From the NCBI GenBank assembly GCA_963457665.1, contig OY735227.1:50922844-50986843 (forward strand): DNA of 64,000 nucleotides, in the 5' to 3' direction. Under the pieces are notes generated by a model. That model worked only from the letters and a program-made list of their open reading frames with translations. It was not told the DNA's origin and did not search any database. Numbering within the stretch: position 1 is the stretch's first letter; each line of letters starts with the position of its first letter. Position numbers and translations under genes: made by a program. Source of the stretch: Thysanoteuthis rhombus (taxonomy: Eukaryota > Mollusca > Cephalopoda > Oegopsida > Thysanoteuthidae). Shown in pieces: positions 28,101 through 40,801 of the stretch.

Positions 28101-31100
28101 GTCTGTTCAAGATCATAAATTAGTCTCCCCCTCTCTCAAGGGCTCTGCAAATAACTTTTCTTTCATAAGCTTTACTCTTTCTTTCATAACCCCAGACACT
28201 GGCCTCATATCTGGCCTTGTTTTTGAAACCCAGGATTTGACAGATGACACTAGATTGAGAAAGTACAGGTGTAATACGAGAGAGAGACTGGCAGCGATTC
28301 TCTTCTCCAAAAGCATCTGCCCTTTGCAACCCAGGATTTGACAGATGACACCAGATTGAGAAAGCACAGGTGACTCCCACTTGGAAGCACACAATTCTCA
28401 AAAAACACATTATCCCTTTTAACACAGATAACTCCTTTTGTAATAACCATAGTAATTACTGGTAATAACCATAGTAATTTTCAGGACACGGGGGACTCCT
28501 GGCCCCCTAGTGTCACATATATACCTATGAAGTGGGTGAAATGTCACCAAAAAATTCCTTGGATCTATCCTAAAATTTAACCAATCCACCCTGATGCCAT
28601 GGCAGAGGCGGTTGGTACCTAACATTTCTACTGGGAAACATACGTAAAAGGGTCCACCTAATCCTAAAATCAAATGAAAGCATTGGTTTCAAGTACGCAA
28701 ATAAAATTACATTTATCTGACATTAAAAAACATCAACCAAAACTGTTAACACAGGTTTCTTCAGCTTTTAAATTGGTTTAGCTGGCTAGCTATGTGAATA
28801 TCCCATGTAAACGCCCCCCAAAATAGGTTTCTAGTGAGGGGCTCAATTTGCATGTAAGTTCGTGTTAAATTGGTCCCTTATCTGAATTTTTCAAAAACAA
28901 GTGTGAATGCTGCTAAACTCTTTTTAGTGATCACTGCTCAACAAAAGGTGTGAGAAGTAACCTTTTCATTGATCGGTCATGTTCCTACTGAGTGACTAAC
29001 TAGAATTGTTTTATTTAACAATGTTGAATAACATAGATACTGTACAAATTAAAATCTTAATCATACCACAAACAATGTTTTATAAAGCACAAATTTCCTC
29101 GACTGCAAGCAATCCAGAAAACCACGTCAAGTTTTTCACACGGAAAGGGATAATATCATTTGCAGAAATTCTAGCAAGTAAATCTTTCTTGATGCTCATC
29201 AGCATAAAAGTTTTAAGTAACTTTTTTGATAGCATGGAGTGAAATCAAGTTTTTACTCTTTTTAACTTACTGAACGCACGTTCACAATTGACCTGAGTGA
29301 ATGACATGCTCAAAAGATATTTATAAGCGAAGAACAAATTCAAGTATGCTATGAATACTTTTATAGGATATGGAAACAATAAAGCAGACATATCCTCTAT
29401 GACTTTCCAGAAGTGCAACGTCAACTTGAATTTATTTATTCGATAAGTTTGAAGTATCTGAAGTTCTGGTTCTAAGGATCTAGTTTTTGCAATCTATTCA
29501 TCCTAAGGTTTCAAAGGCTTTCAAAGTTTGGGCCCAAAAAAAAGCATATAATTGTTCAGTTCTTGTTTGTCTGATTCTACACAATTGCAGATATTTGTCA
29601 GTGCTTTTATTGGAAATCGATCTTGCTAGAGTTATTCCAAAGAGCATGCATAAAGACATGCTGTGTCTTTAAGCACTAGATCATCAATTTTTTCATCCTT
29701 ATTGAGTTTGCAAGTCATTCTTTTCTTCTTTATCTTCCTGAATACACGCTCTATTGCAAAATCACTTTCCTCATCATCGTTGAACACCTGATTAGCCGCT
29801 TTAATGAAATTCCTTGTTGTTTTAATGATAAATTGTCCACATGAAGTAAGAAAGAACAACTTACCTTTAGATTTGCAATCCTTTGTGAACTGGTGTCCAA
29901 TTTTTTCCAGTAGTTCTTTGGAAATTGCCCCTAAAAAAAGAGGGTAAACATAGAAATTCTCTCTGAGTAATGAAGGAAACTGGTTTTTAAACTGAATCTC
30001 TTCTTATATATGAACTTTATAAATGTATGTAGAGTAAATATGGAGCTTGTAAAATCTATCAACAAGGTTACTTAAGTGATATCATTAATAGTACGGTAAT
30101 AATAGACATATTTTTTCTTTTGCAGCAAATGTACTATCAATTTATTTCATTTATAATATTTCAACATTGTTTGTCAATGCCATTTTCAAACTGAATGAAA
30201 CGTTATAAATTTCTTATTCTGAATTTGTTGTCATTTTTGTGAAATAATGTTTTGGTCAGCTTTTTCAAAAGCAGCTGTGACAATTGCATTATAACAAATT
30301 TTCCCTCTTTGCCATTAACAAGTGTGTGATTCTTCATTTTAGCAAGTTGTGTTTTGAGTGCCTCTTCAATTTTTCCCATCTTGCAATTTGGTTGTATGCA
30401 TAGTGTTTTTGGATGAAATTATGAAAAAAGAGACCAAAACATTATTTCATGGAAATGATAACGAATTCAGAACTAGAAATTTAAAACGTTTCATTCAGTT
30501 TACAAATGGTGTTCACTAATAACAGATAGTACATTTACCACAGAGAAAAAAATATTCATCTAGATTCATACCTCAGCCTTAATTTTCCTTGGAATTATTT
30601 GAAGATGTTATAATTTGGCTGGGAAACTTTCCATATCACAAAATATGAATGATTCCTTCAACTTTTTGGGAACAATTTTCAGTGAAGATATTTTTATTAA
30701 GAGCAGAGATTGTTAGAAAGCCTCAAGCAAAACTATCAACATAGGCTTTTTTAGTTTCTAAGTGGGTCTGTCAGACTGGCTATGTATATATGTATGACAT
30801 ATACATACAGGCTGCACCAATGGTGAAAATCAAAACATTTACTCCATATTATGTCTAGAAAAAACGTTCTTTTCAACCACCCCTCAGTTCATGCTGAATT
30901 GGTCCCTAGTTTGTGTCCGGCTGTGATTTTTGTGCTTTTGTTTTCTAAAGAACTGGACTTCTCGGTGATCTGACAAAAAGCGACAGATGTAACTTCTTTA
31001 TTTATCACCCTCTTTTCCAATTTTAATTCATCGTCCCTAACATGACAGTTTCTATTGAATGACTACCCAGACCTATTTTTTGTCTTTGTTCATTCCTACA

Positions 31101-34100
31101 GACTCTGTACGATGCATAAGGGATGCCAATGGAAAGTCATGTGGGTCATACTGCTGCCGTTTCTGTAGCAATAGGTTTTACAGGCCCAAGTTGGACTGCC
31201 AAACAGTGCTAAAGAGCACCAACTGACCAGCTATTCACTCATAGTTGGGAGAAGAAGTGGATTCACGTCTTTCCCAAGGGTATTTGTTCAAAGTGAACGT
31301 GAGCCGCCTCGGCCAAAACATGAATGCTGATTCTACTTTACATGCTGGTAACCCTTATGCCACTCTTGGTATGGGTTCATCTACCTGGATGAGTGAAAAT
31401 ATTAAGAGAATTTTGACTGTATTCAGGATGTAATATAATGATTAAAATATGTACTGGTCAGGTTAAGTCTCTCCAGGGAAACTGTCATGAAACCAATGTC
31501 TTCTGGCAATGTGCCATATTGGGGGTGATCAATTGAGAAATTGGAAATAAACACTCAATGATCAAACTCAAAAACACAAGCCCAGAGAAAGTAGACCACT
31601 ACATTTACCTAGGACAACAAATCTCCATGAAGTCTCAAAAGAAGAAGAAATCAAGCAAAGAATCAATCTAGAATGGCAAGAATTTAGCAGAGCAAGCTCA
31701 ACTTCAAGACCAAGAAAATCCCACTGGTCCTAAAAAGAAGAGTATAACCAATGCATCTTCCCGATAGTCACCTGTAGGGCTGAAACATGAAACCTTACCC
31801 AGAGACTGACCCACAGAGAACCATGCAACGTGCACATGAAAACATCAACATGACATCGAGAGATCACAAAACAGCACAGTATATTAGTGGAAAAACCGCA
31901 GTCTGCAACATCATAGAATCCATAATGAAACTCAAATGGCAATGGGCTGGCCATGTTGCAAGAATGGCAGACAACTGATGGACACAACAACTCACAACAT
32001 GGATCCTCAGAGTTGAAATGTGGAATTGAGGCTGGCAGAATATGAGATGGTGAGACAAACTTGACAGGTTCAGAAAATATTGGCTTGGCAATTCTCACAA
32101 GAGAGAGATATAGCAAATCCTTGGGAAGGTCTACATGGTCAATGACATTTGATAAAAGACTGACGAAGATGATAATGATGACATTGCAAACCGAACCCTC
32201 TCCACCCTAAAAATCTATTTAGGGGGAAAATTTACCCCCCCCCATCTTTTTTCTAGACATGAGAAGTAAATTGTTTAAATTTCCAGTTGTCGAGCTACAT
32301 TGGTGTCGCCTGAATGCGTCATACATACATACATGAAAACTTAAGAAGCCTTTATATAGTTTTGGTGGATAGTTTCATAAAATATCATCCATTATTCAAG
32401 GACGAGACTAAGTGTCAACCACAGAAATGAGTTTTAGCATTTTTTACCAAACTGGCGAGCCAGAGCTTACCATCACTCGGGCTGATCAGAACTTATCTTC
32501 TGACAAGTTAGTTTTTGATATACTAAGCAGTCTTTGGGATCTTATCTAATGTTATAAAAAGGATTCCAAATCAAAGTCATTCATTGGTTCTCAATATATA
32601 ATTTTAGTTATCAGATCTCTCTACCAAGACCTACTGTCGTAGTTGACTCTTTGCTCTCCACTTTCTCTCAATTCAATCTCACATGCCCTTGCAAACAACT
32701 CACTACTGAAAACAGCTTGCCCTTTTCATCTTCCAAGTGGAGAGGGCCTACCCGAATGATACACACACACACAAATATAGTATATGCTTGCTATCAGAGT
32801 CAATGATTGAACAACTGTCATGTCAAAATTTGAAGTCATATAAAAAATTTCATTGTCGAATAAATATGATCAGAATAAATTCTATTTATGACACATTGGC
32901 ATTTTCCACTGGAAAACATCTGAGCTAGAGTGAAAAAAAAACAAACTAGAAACATATACATCCTGTCCTGGAGAATATAGATGTTTATTATTTTGTTATT
33001 ATTATTAAACCCATCAAAATAAGGTCCTCATAAGTCAAAAAAGCTTCTTTAGGAGAAAAAAAAAAAAAAAAAAAAAAGAAAGACTTTTTAAACGGGGTGA
33101 AGCGGAGTACTGATGCCAATTTTCAAGTTGGTATACAAAACGATGGCCAGGAATGCTGGAACAAACAAACTCATATATGCATATATGAAAAAGGATAGAT
33201 CTCTTTGCCATCTTTGATGGCTATGGTTGTTCAATATGTATATATACACACAAAATTATCCTCACCTTTCAAAGTGAATTGTTTATTTGTTCCATGAATG
33301 ATAGCGTCAACCTTTTGCTCTGTAATGTTGCCTTGCAGTAAAGTCAGGTCAATACCTTTGATGTTGAATCTGTCATCTGTAAAAGAAAAACAATGAAAAT
33401 TGGTCGATGCATCATTCATGGGTTCTCAAATGGTGTACCCAGATGCACTGGTGCATCCTGAAAGGTAGCTAGATATGCCCTAAGTCAACTGGGTAGTAAA
33501 AAAAATATACAAACATAAAATGATTTAGTGACTGGTAAGTATACAATTCTCTCATCTCAAATTCTACATCCACACTACAAGATATAAACAAAAATATGTC
33601 TGGTAGCATGAAGTGCTTGTTTTCCTGATTTTTATAATCGACTATTTCATTTTGGGCAATCTATCGTTTGATATTTTTTTTCTTCACTGACATCTATTAA
33701 ATGGGCTTTTTGGGACTTTGAATTTACCTCTTTGGAAATTTAGGGAAACTTTATTTCAAAATATATTTGGCTCCATTGTATTGGCTCAAGAAAAGAAACT
33801 TTTAAAAATTCTAAATATTCTCAACACTGGGCTTGGATTCAATAGCAGAACAAAACAAAACATTTCAGTTGGTTAACCTGCAAAAGTCTATTCTTCTGTC
33901 TATCTTTTAAAACTGTCAATCTTTGGATATTGGAAAATAAAAAATTTACCATTGAAGAAAATCCGTACGGATACCCAAAATGAATAAAGACAAATGGATG
34001 TAGAGAATAGAGTTGATTGTAACAGAACAATCATTAAACTAATTATTCATGTAATCAAATCAGTATTACTTGATACATTTTAATTCAATCATCTAATAAT

Positions 34101-37100
34101 CATCATTATATTCTGCTTGTAATGGCTGCAATTTCTAAGGACAAAATAAGAAAACAGAGCTCTAGTCATAAAAAGCCATCACAATGGCTCAACTCCATTA
34201 TGTTTGAAATATACATACCCATATAAAATGGATAAATTTCTTCATAAGAAACATGCCATTGATGAATATGATTCGTAAACTGAAGTGGATTCAAGTGTAA
34301 TAAATTATGCCCCTAAGAATATCAAAAATTGGGCTAATCACATACACAATGAAAATCATCGATGCTTTGGTTTTACCTGGCCTGCAAACGAAGATCATAA
34401 TTCTTAGAAGCATCTAATCATACAACATCTCTTGATCAAGTTTTCAGTTTTCAATCTAGTTTAAAACAGCTGGGGAAATTGATTTTAACCGATTTTAAGA
34501 TATAAAGTTTTGAACGCCATTCTTGGCAGATCACCTGACCCTGAGTGGAGGATTTTCTAGGTAAAAGAGATACCTTTGTAATAAGTTTTGAGTAACTCTT
34601 ACAGAATTACCAATGAACCACACAGCCTCTCATAGAGAGGAGAGGTGCCTCCAAAATTCAAACATTTGCTCAATAATAACATAATCATTACATTACCTTG
34701 CAAGAGGACATCACTAGTTGTTGTATCTTTGCTGATGTTCAATTGGGAAGACTGATCATCTGAATATGTGGGTCCTTTTTTTTTGGCACGTTCAAATGCC
34801 TATAAATGAAAGGTTTGTTTTGAGTGTATGTAACACAACTGAATGGTAGCATTATAAAATCTCATAGCAAATAGAACGGTTAAGTCTGATATCATCAGCA
34901 TAGATCCTGTTTCAGAGTTCATTAAAATAGATGAATAGAAATATTTTTATGGATTTTTTGAACAATATACACTTTTCATGAGAAAATTCATTCAAAACTG
35001 AATAGTAAAAATGGTATCGAAATCAGCTCATTTTTTAAATTTACAGCAAAAAATAAAACGTCTCCGTTCTGACCTATGCTAACTTGAGTATCACTTTACT
35101 CTGGTTTGGAAGCTTTCAAATTGTAAACGTTTGTCTGCTCAAATCTCAAGAGGGAACAAAAATGAATGAAAAATCAATAAGATGACTAAAAGTTATCAAA
35201 ATCTCTGATTTAGTATATAAACTGGCAACCCTATACTAACAAAATACGCAGAATTTCAGTCAAAATAATGAAAAAATTGGTCTAGAAAAAAAACTTCTGT
35301 GTTATTTTGATCTAACAGAATGGAAGCGGATGTATGCTGATGATATCAGCATTTTTCCACTCTATTATCTCGTGCAACATCTCGTTAAAAAAGATGAACT
35401 GTTACCATTATCAGTTCAAGTTATTCCTTCTTGATTCAAAGTCGTAGTAAATTTATACCTTGAGGGGCATTGGTAATCCTTTCTCAGTCTTTAACAGACG
35501 TGACCAAATACATGTACCATTCCAACTTTGTCGACAGAAGTGAACAAAGCTATTTCTGATTTTTATTCAATTTTCCTCAATAGTGGCATTATGAATAGGT
35601 AGCTTTTCTGATCTTACACAGTTCTGTTATTACTGTAGAGTTGCGAACATTCTACAGGGATTTGACAGTACTTAAGCAGTATATGGCATTAGAAAACAAA
35701 TCATTTTAAGTCTGACATATCTTTTTCCTGTCAAAGTTGGAAGCAAAATAAGAATACCACAAAATGAATTGGAAACAATAATGCTACACTCAAATAACAC
35801 GGAATATAAACAAAACTAGACTTGAAATAAATAAAGAGAAATCATATCAATGGGAATTCAAAAGAGTCAAGTTATGCCAGATACAGAGAATCTAATGGTT
35901 GAAGGACTCAAACTTTTCTCCTTTTGAACCATCAGGATGTTAGCCAGCCTTTTCACTTGCGGTTTAACAACTTATTCCTAATAGAAATCTAATTCCAATT
36001 TCCCAAATAACCCTGGCCATGAATAGCTGATTGCATTATAACCTAGGTCTTTATTTCTGAATCTTTTTGCTGAAAACTGAAATTTATCCCTGGCTCTGTT
36101 ATGCTGATTTTTTTGGATAGCTATCAAGCAAGAAGCTGTGTTGGTTTATGATAATCAATAGCAATCTCTTAATGAGAATCACCACGCAAAATATAAACCC
36201 CTAAAAATAGTGCTGGTAACGCCACTTCCTCTAGCCCCTAAAAATAGTGCCTGTCACTTTCACTATATCCCAGCCAATAAAAAAGCAATTCCTTCCTTCA
36301 TTTTCTCTCTTCTTTTACTTGGCCTTCTGACTATGAGCAGGTCAGTTGTCCATTTCTGTGGCCGCATTGTACCTAAATGTAAATACTAGCATTTGATTGA
36401 AGGTATCATCCAGTAACCTTTTACAGTAGTGCTGGAATCAGGGACTGGCGAAAAGACAATTTAAAAGATAAAAACTCATCCCATAAATAGGCTTTTAGTG
36501 AGGTTGAACCCCTAATGCTAAATTGTGTGCATAATAAACTGGTTCCTTAATCTATGTCCAACAGCATTCACTCTTGTTTTTTAAAAAATCCTGACTTTTT
36601 TGGAGATCAACATCATCATCAGCCTTTCAGTGTCCTTTGTTGGACATAAAACTTCCTTAAGATTTGCCAGACCTCACTATCATGGGCATTGCAGAGCCAA
36701 TACGTTCTGAACTTATTCATTTGTCATGCCATCTTATATTTCATCGACCATGGTTTAACATGTGATCTCTGGGGATCTATGATGTGAGTCGTGATGTCAA
36801 GTGGTTGTCTTCTCACAACATGGGCAGCCCATCGCTATTTGAGTTTTCTAATGGATTCGATGATATTTCAGACTCCTTTTTTTCCTCTAATATATTGTGC
36901 TGTCTTGTGATCTCTCCATGTGATGTTGAGCATGATTCTCTTACATGCATGTTGCATGGTTTTCAGTTTGTGAGTCAGTTTCTTAGTAAGGTTTCATTTT
37001 TCAGCTCCGCAGATGATTATTGAGCGGATGCATTGGTTGTATACTCTTTTTTTTAGGACCAGTGGGATTTTCTTGTTCTTGAAGTTGAGCTTACTCTGCC

Positions 37101-40100
37101 GAAGACTTGCCATTCTAGATTGATTCTTTGCTTGATTTCTTCTTCTTTTGAGGATTTCATGGAGATTTGTTGTCCTAGGAAGATGTAGTGGTCTACTTTC
37201 TCCAGTCTTGCATTTATGTTCTTTATTGCATAGGTGATTATTGGGAGGATGCACTAATTGTATACCTTCATTTTTAGGACTAGTGGAATTTAGAGGGAGC
37301 TAGAGGGCTGAAAAATGGAGAGACCACAAAACAGCACAGTACATCCGGGAAAAGACAAGAGTTAGAGACATCATAGAATCCATAAAAAAATCTCAAATGG
37401 CGGTGGGCTGGCCATGTTGCAAGAATGGCAGACAATCGATGGACATCACGACTCACAACATGGATTCCCCGAGACCACATGCGCAAACTCATCCTCTAAA
37501 ATAGGCCTTTAGTGAGGGGTTCAATTTGCAAAGCAAGTGTATGCTTAATTGGTCCCTAAGTTTGTGTCTGACAGCATTCATGCTTGTTTTTTTTGAAAGT
37601 TTAGACATTTTGTAGGGATCACTGCCAAAAAAGGCAAGGGAAGTAACTTATTTATTGATCACTCCTTTTCCAATATTCTAATTGATCACCCCCAACAGTA
37701 GGAAGACGTTGATCATATGACTAACTAGACCTGTGTATATGAAGTTTTCATTAACAAATTGTTTTTTTACACATCGTAGTCTCTCTCTTACCTGGTGTAT
37801 ATCTGTGTTCTTTTCGTAGATTACGAAAGATATTTTCTGCAGACCAGTTTTTACAGAAGATATATATTCTGATGCTGCATCGAGCATTTCACTGGCCACT
37901 TCTTTAATAGGGTAGCGCAAATTTCCAGTCCCGAAGGCAGGGAAAGCAATATGGGAAAAATTCATTTGATCTGCTTTCAGAAGACAATTTTTCACATGAG
38001 ACTTGATCATCTGGAAATAAAACATATTATCAGTTATTATGTAAACAAATCTTAAAAGTATAAATATCCCCAGCAGAAAATGGTTGAAATAGAGCGAGAA
38101 AGAGAGAGAGTAGTAATTAGTTCTTTATAAGAACGAATAACTCTGGAAAAAACGATTTAAAAAAAAAATTCAAATCATAAGATTCTTAAAAATATTATAT
38201 ATTTTCAGTAATTAAGAGCCCAAGAATCTGTATAACAGTCCCAAAGTTCAATATATTTTGCATGCTGACTTATGGTTATTTTGATATAAAATTCAAAACA
38301 ATTGGATCAAGTGTAACTCGATACTTTCCATTTCCTGAGATTTTGTCAACAGTATAGCTAAATTTCAACAAAAACAGGGCATTTGCTCCCTCTTGGATCA
38401 GGGAGCTCAAAACTTGCAACCCTGATAGTTGATAAAAGATAATGGTGCAGTACAATTGTTTAATGTAACCCCAACTAAATGTCACCATATAAAAAGACAG
38501 TATTATCATTTGCTGGTACGTGCTCTGTCGTGTCAACCTAGGGTGATGTCATGTGTCTCTGTCAACAGTCAATGTATGTACCATGTGTACAGGCTGCACC
38601 AATGGAACTAGAGGGCTGAAAATCTAGGCATTTACTCATCATGTGTACCAAAAACCTCATTTGTTTTCCTGAAATTCCCCCTCTAAATAAATTTGTAGTA
38701 GGGGCTTCGATTTGCAATGTAACTTTATGCTAAATTGATTCCTTAGTTTGTCATATTCTTTTGTGATCATAGGACAACAAAAGGTGGGAGCAGTAACTTA
38801 TTCATTGATCACCCATTTTTCCAATTTTCGATTGATAAACACAGCCAAAAGATGTTGGTTTCAGACAGTTTCTATTGACTGACTTTCAATGCTACCAGTT
38901 TTTTTCAATTATACTCTTTATTGTGTGGCCTCTTTCCTTGAGACCACTGATGAGACAGAAATCTAGGTCATATAGTTATGTAAAGTTACTGAATGGAAGT
39001 GTGGTTCCCCCCTACATTTTAGTCAAGAATTTGATATGAAACCATTCTTTTTGCTAGATATCTAAAACATTATATTCTATGATGACTCCCTATAAGAGCC
39101 CAGAGCACACGTGGTCAATCACTTTTGCTACCTTGGCTTTCTAGCCGGTTACCTAACTTTCCTTCTCACTAAACTCACAGCCAGTGTAGTTTCTATTCTT
39201 TGACCATGACAACATATATATTGTCTTTTGTAATCTATCTTCCTCAATGCGAGAATTTGCAAGAACTTCATGTCTACTAAATGCAAATACTGCAACTACT
39301 ATTTTTGGTGACAACACAAATGTTTCACTTATGATTTTGCCGCTTTTAGCTCCTTCTTGCACCTAACCTGAACTAACAGCCTTTTTATAATCTAGCTTAG
39401 TCAACTATACTACCCATTATAACAGGCACTACTAATCAGGCTCCATTCGATAGATAAATAAAACGACATAAGACCTGTTATGTCTTGTGTCACATTCTTT
39501 TCTATATTTCATTTTCACTTATAGAAATACTCCTCTAAGCTAAACAGGCCTCTTCTCTTCTCTTAGAACAATCAATCATAATAATTTTTTCATTACATGT
39601 ATTTCATTCACATTCTGTATATGTCATAAATGTTATGAATTGTATGTACTTATCATTTGCTAATCTACATACTTGTACGTGTTCTTTTTACTCTGAATAA
39701 TCTCTGCATCCACATTTGTACTTGTTGTGCATATTCTCCATACTTCTCCCTTCCTCCCTCAACATTTCCACTGATGTCCATATGGGCCCCATGAAACAGT
39801 AGATGCCCATTCTTCAACAAGAAATCTATAGAACTACAGATACCAACCCTCATTCCAATAACTGATGACCTTGATAACTGAATATAGAGATAATAATGCC
39901 AATAGAGATATAGGAAATAATGAAGTACTGCTAGGAAGAGGATCTTCATATTTAGCAGTTAATACTCAGGAAGGCTATATAAATGAAAATATTTATAGAA
40001 AGTCTTGAAAGTTTTATGTAAAGTATTTTCTTTTTAATAATACATTTTCTTTTCAATAATCATCGAAAGCAGTGGTCAAGGCATTTTCAGGATTCAACTC

Positions 40101-40752
40101 TGTAACACTTGTTTGTTCTCCTCTGGCCCCTTAAAATAACATGTTAGATCTTCAATTTAAGAGTAAACAAACTGTAACACATGAGAAGTATCACCATCCG
40201 ACAATCATTTGAGCAGAGATTATATTACAGGAAAAAACATATGACTATGTGAACAAGCCTGCCAATTGCAGGGAAAAACTCTTACTTCCGTTCAGACTGA
40301 AGATGATACATAATGAATAAAAAAAACATAATAATACATTTTTTAGTCAATTTTTCCCCCTAAATTTAATGAGGATTGATCTTATTACTGTAGTTGTTCT
40401 TGTTACAATAGGAAATTGGAGTTGACTCCAGACTTGGACTAGAGTTTGACAAAAAGCATATAACAAGAAAATAAGTCTGAAAAAAAAAAGCTACATAATG
40501 AATTCTCCAGCTAATTGAAACAGTCGATGCAAAAAAAAAAATAATAACGGTCTATGATGTGGCACACAAACTGGATGTAGTTGAATTTCTCAACACTGTT
40601 TTAAACCACTCAGCCATTTGATGTGGTTCTGTATTGACTGATTTGTTTTCTGTGGTTTGTATTATTGATGTTTACAAGTATGCTAGATGATTTCAGTGAA
40701 AGCTGATGAAAAGGACAGAGGGTGTGTATGAAGTTTCTTTTTCTTTTGGAAA

Positions 40753-40801
<49 letters not shown>

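Noticed and set aside
24070..36440. Dispersed repeat linking 24070-24400 with 36170-36440 in reverse
   Set aside because: Only scattered short words agree; too weak to call a family by eye.
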